A stretch of DNA of 25,000 nt from Glandiceps talaboti (taxonomy: Eukaryota; Hemichordata; Enteropneusta; Spengelidae): contig NC_135563.1 of the NCBI RefSeq assembly GCF_964340395.1, positions 16,852,151 to 16,877,150 of the forward strand, read 5' to 3'. Positions 1 through 12,252 of this stretch are shown here, in pieces. The translations under genes and the position numbers were made by a program. How positions within the stretch are numbered: position 1 is the first letter of the stretch; each line of letters opens with the position of its first letter. The notes below the pieces were generated by a model. The model saw only the letters and a list, made by a program, of their open reading frames with translations, had not been told where the DNA came from and did no database searches.

Positions 1-15
1 GTGTGTGTGTGTGTG
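1..15. repeat. (GT)n microsatellite, cut by window edge
   Basis: The window opens inside a GT dinucleotide run of at least seven copies. Its full length lies outside the window. Confidence 0.9.
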
Positions 16-144
16 ATTAATCCAAATCCAGAGTGCATAATATATAAAGATTGGTAAATGATAATTAGATAATCGGGTCGGGTCACCATTACCGATCATC
101 TTTTCAGTTTCCGTCTAACTTTTATTAAGGTGTAACAAATGCCC

Positions 145-158
145 ATTACCATGGTGAC
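145..158 (-). promoter_or_regulatory. X-box-like (RFX) palindrome
   Basis: Read on the minus strand this is GTCACCATGGTAAT, one base away from the RFX pattern GTNRCC-AT-GGYAAC: both half-sites and the central AT are present, and only the last base differs. RFX sites commonly sit near promoters of ciliary genes in animals (established knowledge). No promoter or start codon is recognisable beside it, so the call rests on motif shape alone. Confidence 0.3.
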
Positions 159-639
159 ACAATCTGCTCGCATCCATCTTAATATAGTGGCGGTAACACT
201 CTTGAAGTATTGTGTAGGATATTTGGTTCATGGTTTCCTCCTAGTTACTGAAATGAGTCCACCAAGCATTTTTCCCCTTCTTTGTCAGCCCCGGTATCGA
301 TTTTAACCTTGCCGACTTACTCCTGAACCGCATGTGACACTTTTAATGTGCGTCTCCAACACAACTTACAATGTTTATTTTAATACCTGGAAAGTTTAGA
401 AGGTTCTATTACATTTTGTTTACGTTGGAAGCAAATCTTCAAAAGAAAGTGTTGAAAATTGAGCCTAAGTATGATAGGATGGCTTTGTATTAGTTTGAGG
501 TGTGATTGACACTTTTGAAAAGTGTGGAATTGAATTTCAAGTATGATGTTTACATATATTGGTTTAAAAACGCACATTCACCTGCATAGTAATGCACGGC
601 TTATGACGTGTGATGTGGCCTTCAGGTAGAAAAAAATGG

Positions 640-814
640 TATGTATGTATGTATGTATGTATGTATGTATGTATGTATGTATGTATGTATGTATGTATGT
701 ATGTAGTTATGTATGTAAGTATGTATGTATGTAGTTATGTATGTATGTATGTATGTATGTATGTATGTATGTATGTATGTATGTATGTATGTATGTATGT
801 ATGTATGTATGTAT
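640..814. repeat. (ATGT)n tetranucleotide array
   Basis: About 44 copies of ATGT in 175 bp. Three variant units interrupt it: two AGTT-type changes near 703 and 732 and an AAGT near 716. The identical interruptions about 29 bp apart suggest that a block containing the variant was itself duplicated. The array stays open in translation as repeated Met-Tyr-Val-Cys, which is a consequence of the repeat and not evidence of a gene. A C10 run follows at 846-855. Confidence 0.97.
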
Positions 815-855
815 CGAACTGCGCCGCGCGGTGATTACTACTCTACCCCCCCCCC

Positions 856-2170
856 AACAAAAAAATGTGTATTAAAGTAAAATTAAAAAATCCTATAACG
901 TACAGTCGCGAAATGCGAAAATCATAATGTGAATAAGTTTACAACGAATCACGTCACGTGTATAAATTAACATCGGACTAATAAATCGGATGGATTACGA
1001 TCTATACAGGGTGTATACTAATTGTAGCATGACATAGTCAGAGTATGTGAAACATGTGTTTTTAATCTATCCATGTCATATGAGTGTTTTAGCTGCCATC
1101 AGTTTAGTTTATGTGATCATTAAAATTAAATATGTATATATATATACAGGGACACGCGTATCTATTTCTTTATAATTCACCGGGTCAAAAGGCCGTAAAA
1201 GAGTGAGCGCTTCATACTGAAGCCGACGTGACTTTGTACATGTTCATGACACGGGTCCGTTTAAAAACGGGGAAAACGGAGAGATATCCGTTTCACTTTT
1301 GGGATGAAGTAATATTATTTATATTAACAACGGAACAGGGTCATTCGATCGTTTTCAACTGTTCGCGGTCGTTAGTAGTTACATTTTCGTGTCGCCAAAT
1401 AAAAGAATCGGGGTAAAATTAAATTATGTTGCCCTTTAATACCGCGGACTGGCAATTTTGAAACGAGCGGGGGGGGGGGGGGGTTGGTGAATTTAATAAC
1501 CCCCTTTTTTTTCTTTTTTTTTGGGGGGGAAGGGGTATTCTCCCTCGACATCGTCACGAGGTGGTGAGAAATGTACATAAGAAAAGAAGTTATTGTTATA
1601 CAAATTATACGATAAAAAGGTAGCCATTCTAGTCATGGTCTGGGACCCTGAGATCATAATGTATCATCACCCCAGTTTATCACGACCACGCAAGTCGTTG
1701 TCACGTGATGCGTTCCTTGATCCCTTGCCCTCGACACTTTTAAGTTGCACAGGCATCTAGTAATCATTGCAAGGAGTGACCCTTTAACATGTTCCTTTTA
1801 AATGTTAATTTGCAAAATGACTTGATGACACGGTTTACCATTCGCTCTGCAGCTGAAAATAAAAAGTTATGGAAAAATACCATTTAGGTTTAGTCCAATG
1901 GCGACGCTGTCTAGTGGTACTTATGAAGGTGACAGGAACGATGACTCGACAAAAGTATATTGTATTAAAAGTAAACGGATACAGGGCTAGCGTTACGTCT
2001 TAACTTTCAAGCGCTGGAAGTGACTGCATAGCTGAAATGACCCAATGCATCCGACGTCTGAATTGAGTTTATGTAAGCTACCCATATCACTGATTACCTC
2101 AAAGCTCGTTTACCAGCTTTAGCCAATACTGCAGGGGTTAACAGTGTTTTCTTCTTCTCGTGTTTCACAG
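856..2170. other. Non-coding stretch upstream of gene A exon (probable intron)
   Basis: No supported exon is seen. The stretch ends in a good acceptor for the downstream exon: a pyrimidine-rich tract (about 2146-2168) closing in CACAG at 2166-2170, with a possible branch region TTAAC near 2138. Short TA repeats lie at about 1134-1146 and the homopolymer cluster is listed separately. Earlier exons of gene A, if coding, were not found and may lie outside the window. Confidence 0.5.
1469..1535. repeat. Homopolymer cluster G15 / C5 / T8-C-T9 / G7 / G4
   Basis: Within 67 bp there is a run of 15 G, then five C, eight T, one C, nine T, seven G, two A and four G. The G runs could form a G-quadruplex. 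Runs like this are also where assemblies most often carry length errors. Confidence 0.9.
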
Positions 2171-3459
2171 GACCGATGATTCTGTCACCTCGCTCTCAGC
2201 CGGTCGACGCTGGTACGTGTCAGGACAACTCAAACATCGCTATGTCTGATACAGCAGTGAAGACGTCCCGCAGAACTATCGAGGCGGAGGCGGCCACTAG
2301 GAATCGTATAAACTGTGCTAAGAGTAACGCACAGAAGAAAGACGCTGCAAATAAGTATACTTCCAGGACTCAAGAACCTGCAACGTCCAGTAAACAGAGG
2401 CGGCGATCGAATAAAAAAATGGGTACTCGCATGACAGTGCAACAGGCAAGCAGTACAGAGAGGCTCAACGAGGCAGAAAACGGCAAAGCTGCAAGGAAAG
2501 ATAACATAACAACTAAAGCTAATACCGTGCCAGTTAGTCTTAACTTTGTGGCTTCAAGGAGACCTGCTGTAACCAACCCTTTAGCCAAAGAACTTAGAAA
2601 AAGTCACCCAAGTGCTACAAAAACAAGTCAGAGTGAAGGAAAAGAAAAACGACATGGTAGCAGGACGCTAAAGGCAGCTCATTCCTGCCCGGCTTTAACA
2701 GATTTAAGTGATCTAAAATTGGACTGTAATTTGAGTAAAAACTCAATCAGTCGTGGTAAAAAACAGACCAGTAAACTGGATCAGGTAACCCAACCTACAC
2801 ATGTTCTTAGTCGCCATCTTGGAAAATTGCATCGAACCTCAAGTAATGTGTCGAGATATACAATTGCAGGAGCACTGCCGACCACAGAGCATTTACCTAA
2901 CAAACCACCAAAACCCCCATCGTGGCAAAACTTTGTCGAAGATACCAATCCCAACAAAGCTGAGAGTTCAATGACCTTTCACCCCAAAGTGGGCGAACCT
3001 AATGTTAATGGACAAAGGTGTACATACTGTAAGGAATCATATTCGTGTTGTCACAGCAACGAACACAGACGAATACCTGCCAAAATCCGTCGAACACGCA
3101 GTTTGTTGACCATTGATGAACGTGAACTTCCGGAGACAGAACTTGTGATAAGTCTCTCTGAAACGAAACCAGCGGAATTTAATTTAAAAGAAACCATTCA
3201 CGACGACAGGATTTACCTTCGTGAAAACGATGTTAGGTGTCGACGGTGGTTAGAAACGGTACAGGAATCAGACATCAAACCTCATGAGATGGATACAAAA
3301 CATAAATGTTCTGTTGAGGTAGATGAAGAGCTCCATTCACATTTACATGACCAGTTTCCCTTAGAGATAGACACACCTGATGACATCTCATTGTCACAGT
3401 CCTCATGCGACTGCTCAGACGATGATGATGACGACGACGATGATGATGATGACGATTAG
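2171..3459 (+). CDS. Gene A terminal exon: low-complexity protein with poly-Asp tail, unknown function
   Basis: Long open frame (427 residues from the ATG at 2176) ending in TAG. An acceptor (pyrimidine tract plus CACAG) lies immediately before 2171. The frame leaves two bases (GA) before the codon CCG, so either this is the last coding exon after a phase-1 intron, or translation starts at Met 2176, five bases into the exon. I recognise no family. Visible in the protein, numbered from Met 2176: a basic Ser/Thr/Lys-rich half with a possible nuclear signal KQRRRSNKK (73-81); a proline patch PNKPPKPPSW (241-250), possibly SH3-binding; a Cys/His cluster C282-x2-C285-x5-C291-C292-H293-x3-H297 that might bind zinc; a helix-like segment with RRWLETV (356-362); an acidic C-terminal third; and 13 Asp (415-427). 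No signal peptide or membrane segment. Composition predicts disorder. Coding status is secure; function is unknown. It points toward gene B, about 7.5 kb away. Confidence 0.85.
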
Positions 3460-4090
3460 CAATTCTTGAAACAGTATATTTACTGCGTTCCAAACACACT
3501 GCGTCCATGGTAACCTTGTCAGTTGTACTTAGAGTGTATGTTGATAGTTATTTTTGCAGCAGTTACCATGGCTATGTTTTGTTTTGTTTTTTATGTTTTC
3601 CACCCAGTTATGAACACCAGTGATAGCCTTAGTAGAGAACCGCCGATTCTTAAATATAGATAATTTCATTCAAAATTTCATGTATGAATTTATATAGTTG
3701 ATAGGATCCGATGTGTCGTTTTCTCCCCGATTATCACGTGACCACAGCATCGCATCTTTTATCATACCACGCCCTCTTTCAAATGTAATCATAATTACTT
3801 TGAAATGATGATGATAACACGGAATTCGAATTCGATGTATGACGTAATTTATTTATATAAAATGAAGTTTTGTCATTTTTTTTCATCCATCCTAACTCTT
3901 TTTACCCCTGTGCATTATACAAGTAGTGATACTGACTCTTCTGAAATATTACACCTCAATGTGTGCGGGTCCAGTCCGGAAATATGTTTTTAGCTTAATC
4001 ACGATTCTCTATAAATCCGTTTTTCTTTGTATTTAATGCTATCAGATGATAAAGTGTCCTGTGGAATAAATATCAAAAGCTGTTGACAAC
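3460..4090 (+). other. Probable 3' UTR of gene A
   Basis: The region from the stop codon to just past the first clear AATAAA has no open frame worth calling. It contains a 10-bp perfect inverted repeat (3505-3514 and 3562-3571) built on an X-box half, a CACGTGAC site at 3735-3742, and the palindrome GAATTCGAATTC at 3822-3833. The 3' end is inferred from the signal; the real cleavage site is not visible. Confidence 0.45.
4065..4070 (+). terminator. Candidate polyadenylation signal AATAAA for gene A
   Basis: First canonical AATAAA downstream of the gene A stop, about 600 bases after it. Later AATAAA copies on this strand (8496-8501, 8721-8726) are 5 kb further and less likely. Confidence 0.45.
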
Positions 4091-4142
4091 TATTTATAGT
4101 AGAATCCAGTTATATTGAAACAGAATATCGTCCTACTCGGCG

Positions 4143-4241
4143 GAAATCTTACTAATTAGCATTGCTACACTGTATCGTTTGACGCCACAGAAATCTTACC
4201 GACATCGCTACATTGTATAGAATGACTCGACAAAGTCTTAC
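4143..4241. repeat. Diverged tandem duplication, about 46-bp unit
   Basis: Copy 1 (about 4143-4189) and copy 2 (about 4190-4233) both start with GAAATCTTAC. They then share CAT-GCTACA-TGTAT and TGAC in the same order with scattered changes. A third partial start (GTCTTAC) follows at 4235-4241. Confidence 0.6.
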
Positions 4242-5179
4242 TTACATTTTTACCTTTTATTGTCTGGTGCAACGTTTAAGTGGTCCGCACCCTTAAATGA
4301 TGTAACATGCTTAGTATTTTGGGCTAGACGATAACATGTCAACATTAGTAAAAAAAATTCGAGCAAGAGGGTAAAATGTATCAATGGCGGTCAAAGTGGT
4401 GTCGATCCAGACGACGAAATTTGGCAATATATTGATAATTTGTAAGATTTCATTTGTGTCGAACAGACGACTATCTGCTTCAGATTAACTAACCTCCATT
4501 GTATCAACCGCCAATAGGGGAGAGGTGAACTTCTGGTTTGTTGTGGCATCTGCTCTCAGATTGGCATCGAAATGCAATGATTTCATGGACAAATTGGGCA
4601 ACAAATATCTGTCAAAATCAAGTAGTCTCCAAATGCTAAGTACATGAAGATTTCTTTTATGAAATTGTACATGTATTATAGTTAATTGAGAAATGTGGTA
4701 TGTTACGTTATGTTTGTTAACTTCATGCTGATTTCTTCCTAACGTCTCTTTTTTTACTTCACTAAATGTTACGATAATTTATATATTTTTACTTTGTTAT
4801 CTTTATTTTGTACATTTTCACTTCCTTGTTTATTTATATATTAGAATATTTATATTTATATATATATATATATTTCGCTTCTTGTGACATTTGGTTCTGT
4901 GTACTTAGTAAACGCACCTCAGCCCCCAGCTTTGCACACGAGTAGCCCAGCTTTGCATGAGTCATCGTGTAATACATTGTGTCGCCTTAGTTTACAGCTC
5001 CATTTCGGTAATCATGTCGAAACTAATTCAGGTCATCTGTCATTATTGATAACACAACCGCTATTATTTAATGTCAGGCATTGCTTAGACTGACAGTTTT
5101 GACAAGTTGAGATAATGCAAAGATCAACATTTATAACCTTTCTGAGCGTTGATAGTTCATCTAGAACACAATATGCCAT

Positions 5180-5205
5180 CTTATCGTGGGTTCAGTCACG
5201 ATAAG
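5180..5205. repeat. Perfect 9-bp inverted repeat (hairpin)
   Basis: CTTATCGTG (5180-5188) and its exact reverse complement CACGATAAG (5197-5205) flank an 8-base loop. It lies outside any gene. Confidence 0.8.
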
Positions 5206-5731
5206 TTCTCTGTAAAAACATCTTTTGAACACGTTCACTTTTCAACGCAGTTGATGCAACCGTGGGTTTTTTTATGTTACTGAAGATTGACATTCACACA
5301 CAGAGAGAGACAAGGCCCACAACTTACTTGTTTATTTGGTTATTTCGGATTTTCATGAAAAGGCCTGTCGATATTCTTCTCTCTGAAGCACCCTTAAATA
5401 TTCAACAAGACCACCACCAACCGTCATTTAAGCAGAGTTTAGATAGTTCAATGATGATGTAATTCTAAAGAATAACTACGTCATTTTATATTTTTTTGTA
5501 CCAGTTGGGGACCGCATATGAAAAGCGCCCTTCAGCAAGGCGTGGCATATAGTAAAGGGTCAACTTGCGGCACTGTTTTTTATCCAAATGTTAGATACTT
5601 ATGATTCATCTAGTATCATATTTATTTCGATTTGTGCATAGAAAAGAGTATAAAATCTACATATATTGTTGAAACGTGTATGTAGGTGCATTTCTAATCA
5701 AACTTAACGGAATTTTTATGCGCGCCCCAAA

Positions 5732-5741
5732 ATGACGTCAT
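5732..5741. promoter_or_regulatory. CRE-type palindrome ATGACGTCAT
   Basis: A full TGACGTCA site (5733-5740) inside a 10-bp palindrome. It matches the CREB/ATF consensus. No promoter is recognised nearby, so function is unproven. Confidence 0.25.
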
Positions 5742-5920
5742 TGAATCATTCAGTCATTCGAGTGTTTTGCGACACATCACCCAATTACACTAGTGTATTC
5801 ATTACTAAATGTGTTATTACTCTGCAAGTGAGAAAATGTGACAGAAAAATGTTCAGAACTAGCTCATGTCCTTGTAAGCAGAGCTCGAGAATAAAGGTAT
5901 GTTTGCTACTAGATGTAGAT

Positions 5921-5975
5921 GGTGGTGGTGGTGGCGGCGGCGGCGGCGGCGGTGGTGGTGGTGGTGGTTGTGGTC
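5921..5975. repeat. GGT/GGC triplet tract
   Basis: A block of GGT, a block of GGC and another block of GGT, nearly uninterrupted until a TGT near the end. The enclosing 112-codon frame starting at 5732 has no splice or homology support, so I treat the tract as non-coding. It is G-rich and could form stable structures. Confidence 0.9.
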
Positions 5976-6639
5976 GAAACATGTATTACAACGGGAAGCT
6001 TGTCTCTTGTTGGAGAATATTGAATTATATTTTGCCGTCACGAAGAGGGTTGGTGGGGGAGGGCCAGTAACATTTCAAGAAGACAAATAAAAATCGTTCA
6101 CCTACCCTCCGCCGAACCTGACTTTACAGCACAATATATAGCAGCTGTTGTTTGATAATCTTCGAGTTATTATTTTGAACCCAAATTACCCGTCTGTGCA
6201 GTGTCTTGTCTATGATTTTGTATTCAGATAAGCCTGCATACCTACGTAATGTAAAGGCATATATTCATATAAGTCATATCCAAAGTTTCCGAGTGACCCG
6301 AGAAATACAGTATGCGTATGAGCTGTAAACAATTCTATGCATATATCAAATCACGCCATATCGTCTGTTTAAACACTCCGCTTTGGTTTTCTCAAATGAA
6401 CAATTGTATATACCTCCAGTGATGTAACTGGTGCAAATTGATATGGTACATGCAAGTGAAAAAAACCGCGCTAGACTCGGAGGTGACATCCATCGCTTTG
6501 TATATTTCAAATATTCGAGCTTCGGAAAAGTGGTGGTAACATTTCGGTTTATTTCAATTGCCATTTGTGTTATCATATCTTACAAAACCTGAATTGAACC
6601 AATCTTGCTTCAGTGATTCGGTATTTTAAAAAATATAGA

Positions 6640-6647
6640 TGACGTCA
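6640..6647. promoter_or_regulatory. CRE palindrome TGACGTCA
   Basis: Full CREB/ATF consensus in intergenic DNA. No associated promoter is seen. Confidence 0.2.
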
Positions 6648-7820
6648 CGGTTTTAGGATGAACACATTGATACTACTGAGCTAGGCATGAGACGGCCCTG
6701 GCGTCCCAGTCACGTACTTTGATACGAAGTGCGACACCAACGTTCAAAAATTCCACATTACAAGCTTGCTGTACGAATGCCATAGCATTTGCTGTACTTA
6801 TAGCTGCCTAATTACGTGTTAATTATAAGATTCCTAAGCACTGTATCTTGCATTGTCTAACAGAACATATTTGCGAATTAAAGATGAGACTTTTGATTAT
6901 GATAGAAGGTTTTTGGTCTTTGCTAAAAGTCAAAACACCCACCGTGTTCTGAAATGTCTTAATGACATCTAATGTAGTCCTACTTGCGCAGATGGAGTAA
7001 GTAAGGACTCGATTCTGACATTGTCCCCTTTCACTGCGTTTAGGAACATAATTAAATCCCGGCCTACTACGTCTGCAAGCAGGACTAATCTATGAGATAA
7101 TTCCGTTCCTGTGGAAGAGTATGTATGTCTTCAAGTTGTGTACAGTGCGAAAACAGCAGGTTGTTCACTTTTATGCCAAACACGAGTTGAAGCGTCCGTC
7201 CATTGACTACAAGCGACATGTATGTTCACACGTATTCGAAAACCGCACATACCAAAGAGTACATATCAGTTACGCTTACATGTGTAACATATTAGTTACA
7301 TAATTGCATTGTACTTTTTTTCAAACCACGAAGTTGTCTTTGTTAGATTTACTTTAAAAGTGAGTATGAGGATATCACTGGACCTGATCAGCAATTGTAT
7401 TATTTTTTAAAAACTGTTTTATTACTTTGTCATGCCTGGTGATTTTGTATAAACGCAAAGTAATATTTTTTGTAAACTTTGTATCTCATACTTTTTTTTG
7501 CGAAGTGTCACGTGTATGTTACTGTAATCAAAGCTGGAAATATATCAGATAACACTGAATCTAACGTTTTCATGATTTGACTGAATCTTTTATTTACCAT
7601 GTTTGCTGGAATGGCCAATACTCGTATCTGTGTATTGGAATACACTCCGTATTGATATATATAAGATACACTTGTACTTTATTCACTTGTTGTGTAGCTG
7701 TAAGTTCTATCTGATAAGGTATAATCAAATGATAGAACCTGGTGCCTCTTTCTTCTTTTCGGAAATGAGCAGAAAGTGGAGGAGGGGCGGGGAGAATTAA
7801 AAAAAAAACATTCATAATGC

Positions 7821-9867
<2,047 letters not shown>

Positions 9868-10160
9868 CAAGTTCAAAATTAAAACTGGGACTCAGATCAA
9901 AATGAATGACTGAAGTTCAAGCCCAAGTTCAAGAGCAAGAGCAGAGATAGGACAGAAAGCAAATGGTTTAAGTTCAAACCCAAGTTCAAAGGAAAACAAT
10001 ACAGAAAGCAAATTGAATGGCTGAAGATCAAACCTACATTCACAAGTAACGGTGGGACAGGATGCAAAGTGAATGACTGCAGTTCTAACCCAAGTTCAAG
10101 TTCAAAGTAAAGGTAGCACAGAAAGCAAAGTGAATGGCTGAAGTTCTACACTAATTTTAA
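9868..10160. repeat. Degenerate minisatellite, units about 50-61 bp
   Basis: Units begin with a TGAATGRCTG-like start followed by AGTTCAAACCCAAGTTCAA-like sequence and end in ACAGAAAGCAAAG-like sequence. Boundaries by eye: partial copy about 9868-9902, then 9903-9963, 9964-10013, 10014-10069, 10070-10130 and a partial copy from 10131. Unit lengths differ through small indels. Most units carry one or more AGTTCA hexamers. Confidence 0.85.
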
Positions 10161-10205
10161 CCTAACATGACCAAGTGAATGAGCATGTTCTAATTAGAAG
10201 ATTTT

Positions 10206-10224
10206 CACACACACACACACACAC
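10206..10224. repeat. (CA)n microsatellite
   Basis: About nine and a half copies of CA, lying 45 bp past the minisatellite. Confidence 0.9.
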
Positions 10225-10960
10225 GGAATCATGAGAGTAAAATGAACACGAGAAATCGTAAAGTTAGACCTTTAAGATGGCGGAGAGTCAGCTGAAAAGA
10301 CGAGGCAATCAATCCAGTCTGTCAAATAACTCACATGCAATCATGTCAGGATGTACTCTTGTCGTAGGTTTATGTTTCCTAAATACAGTACAAGTATTCA
10401 CTGATGTGCGAACAAAATTTCAATAATATATATCTAATATAGCCGATCTGATACCCCCTCCAAAAATTAGCATAGTGCACAAACTTCTAAACATGGTTGT
10501 TACGGTAGAAATCGTCCAACCTATTGAGAGCTGCTCTACAGTAACTCGATTCACAAGTTCCCTTTCCCTTCATCATCGGTCAGTGCTTAGTGCGTATTTT
10601 GACAAACACATCTAGTGGTGAGCAATGTTTCAATTTGAATGTTGTACTTTTGCCTAGATTGATTGCGTAAGATGACTCCCCCTTGGAATGCCTCACGCGC
10701 TTACTATGTAACACCTGTATTTGCCTTTTGTCACGTGGCTATCGTAAAGACAATCTTATGAAACAGTGGTAAACTCATAACGAAACCTACTGTATAACAG
10801 TAGCCTTCGTATGTACACTAGTTTTATCACAGTCCTTGGAGTACTGCGATATTTTAGAACTTAATTTCTTGTGGAATCAGAATTTTGCATAGAGTTGGTG
10901 ACCCGGATGGAAATAAAGTTGAGTAAAGAAACAACGATCCCGGTATGCAAAATCAATGCA
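10225..10960 (-). other. 3' flank / probable 3' UTR of gene B
   Basis: This lies downstream of gene B on the minus strand. No AATAAA is seen on that strand here. Weak variants are GATAAA (10823-10828, about 133 bases after the stop) and CATAAA (10369-10374), so the transcript end is not located. A GTCACGTG site lies at 10730-10737. Confidence 0.35.
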
Positions 10961-12252
10961 TTATTCCTCCTCTTCTTCTTCTTCTTCTTCTTCTTCCTCC
11001 TCCTCCTCCTCCTCCTCCTCTCCATCCGCGTCTTCCGCCTCCTCCCCAATACTTGGAAAACTTAAAACTAGTGTCTTTTTATTTCGTTGCTGGTCCACAC
11101 AGTCGTCCAACCACTGATTAATCAGAGTGTTTTTTGACATTTCATCAGAGTCAAGGGAAAGTTTATCTAACACGTTGGAATTATGTTCGCCACTGTTTTC
11201 CGATTGTTCTCCAAGTCGCTGGAAGTCCATATGTTCGCTATTGTCTACTATTCTAGCAGCTAGTGTTTGCTGGCCCCCAGGAGAATATTTCCTCACCAAC
11301 GATTTCATATCGAAATGCACCCTGGGAGTAGCCTCAATTTTATCATCACTGTCAGTGTCTTTTGCCCGGCGACTGTCCGGTCTTCTGTGAAGTGTGGCAC
11401 TTTTAGGTTTGGCATTACTGTTCAAGTAGTTTTCAAACGCCACTTTGTTACTCTTCTTTAGCTGAACTGGCACAAAATGTGGCGGATCATTTATGTTTCC
11501 TGTAGACCCACCCGTCCGCGGTCGTGGACTCATCCGTTGTGGTCGACGGAGCTGGGAACGGGGATAAAATTTGTTGGTTGATGAAGTGTTGTATGGTTTG
11601 TAATAGCTTCGCATAGATGGTGGTGGTACCTCCGGCATTTTTACCTCCTTGCCGTTGATAAGAAATCTGCCCGGTGAAACTTCATTCAATGTGGTGGAGT
11701 TTTCCGAATCAGTACCGCTGTCGTCGAGTTTTGTTGAAACTCTCACTCGTTCTCTATTGTTCCCATTCTCTTTCTCCCCGGGGCACAGTTTTATGGAAGT
11801 GACGATGAGATCCTCGCTACTACATACGGAACGCACAGAACGTGAACTAGGGAAACTTGCTGAGTTGTTTCCCCCTCTCACCATGAGACTAAAACCACCT
11901 TGTCTGAATTCATCAATCGGAAGTCCTTCGATCGCAATGCTTTCAACAGATCGTGACGATTCCATCTTAGTCCTGACAGCAGGTCGCGGCATTCTTTCAC
12001 TTTCACCGTGTTCATTTTGGACAGCATCACCGGCCTGCTCTTTTGCCTTCCCAAAGACAGCGAATCCACGAATACCGTTCTTCTTCTCACCTATTTCTGG
12101 TAGTGACGTCACGTAGGTCCTGGGTGTACACGGCGGGTGGACGTAACTTTTACTACCAGTACGTGGTGTTCTCTTCATGATAACTGTGTCATCGTGTTGT
12201 TTGCGATTATTCGGGGATGCCACGCTACCACCCACGATACACAGTGGTTGCT
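10961..12252 (-). CDS. Gene B terminal exon: low-complexity protein with poly-Glu tail, unknown function
   Basis: On the minus strand, a frame of 429 complete codons ends in TAA (10961-10963). It is preceded by an acceptor (CTGATTTATTTTACAG, AG at 12254-12253), and the exon begins with two bases AG before CAA, so a phase-1 intron enters it. The first internal Met is residue 25 (numbering from that Gln). I recognise no family. Features: Ser/Pro/Arg-rich, disorder-like composition; a tyrosine/proline stretch (about 209-230); a C-terminal helix-like segment containing NQWLDDC (378-384); the motif [LF]P-x-I-G-E present twice, at 50-55 (LPEIGE) and 398-403 (FPSIGE); then 19 Glu (411-429) from a GAG/GAA repeat. 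No membrane segment. Upstream minus-strand exons at 17547-17639 and 17937-18185 join in phase but are unproven. Coding status is secure; function is unknown. Confidence 0.85.
10964..11020 (-). repeat. GAG/GAA coding triplet repeat (poly-Glu)
   Basis: Nineteen Glu codons at the very end of gene B appear on the plus strand as CTC and TTC triplets. The repeat stops exactly at the stop codon, so its length sets the length of the acidic tail. Confidence 0.95.
12104..12111. promoter_or_regulatory. CRE palindrome TGACGTCA inside gene B coding sequence
   Basis: Full CREB/ATF consensus. It lies within the exon, so its presence may simply reflect the codons used. Confidence 0.12.

Larger units (their letters stand above)
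4096..7820. other. Intergenic stretch between convergent genes, no supported gene
   Basis: Only short open frames without splice or homology support. The items listed inside it are a diverged tandem duplication, a TA run (about 4855-4873), a 9-bp hairpin, a GGT/GGC tract and two CRE palindromes. No RNA gene or mobile element end was recognised. Confidence 0.6.

Noticed and set aside
610-834. Open frame of repeated Met-Tyr-Val-Cys
   Set aside because: Produced entirely by the ATGT array; no unique coding sequence around it.
1906-1920. CTAGTGG-type sequence, also near 10614, resembling ends of dispersed repeats
   Set aside because: Too short to assign to an element; no terminal repeats or target duplication found.
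5732-6070. 112-codon frame with a polyglycine run
   Set aside because: Glycine run comes from the GGT/GGC tract; the rest has no recognisable domain or splice sites.
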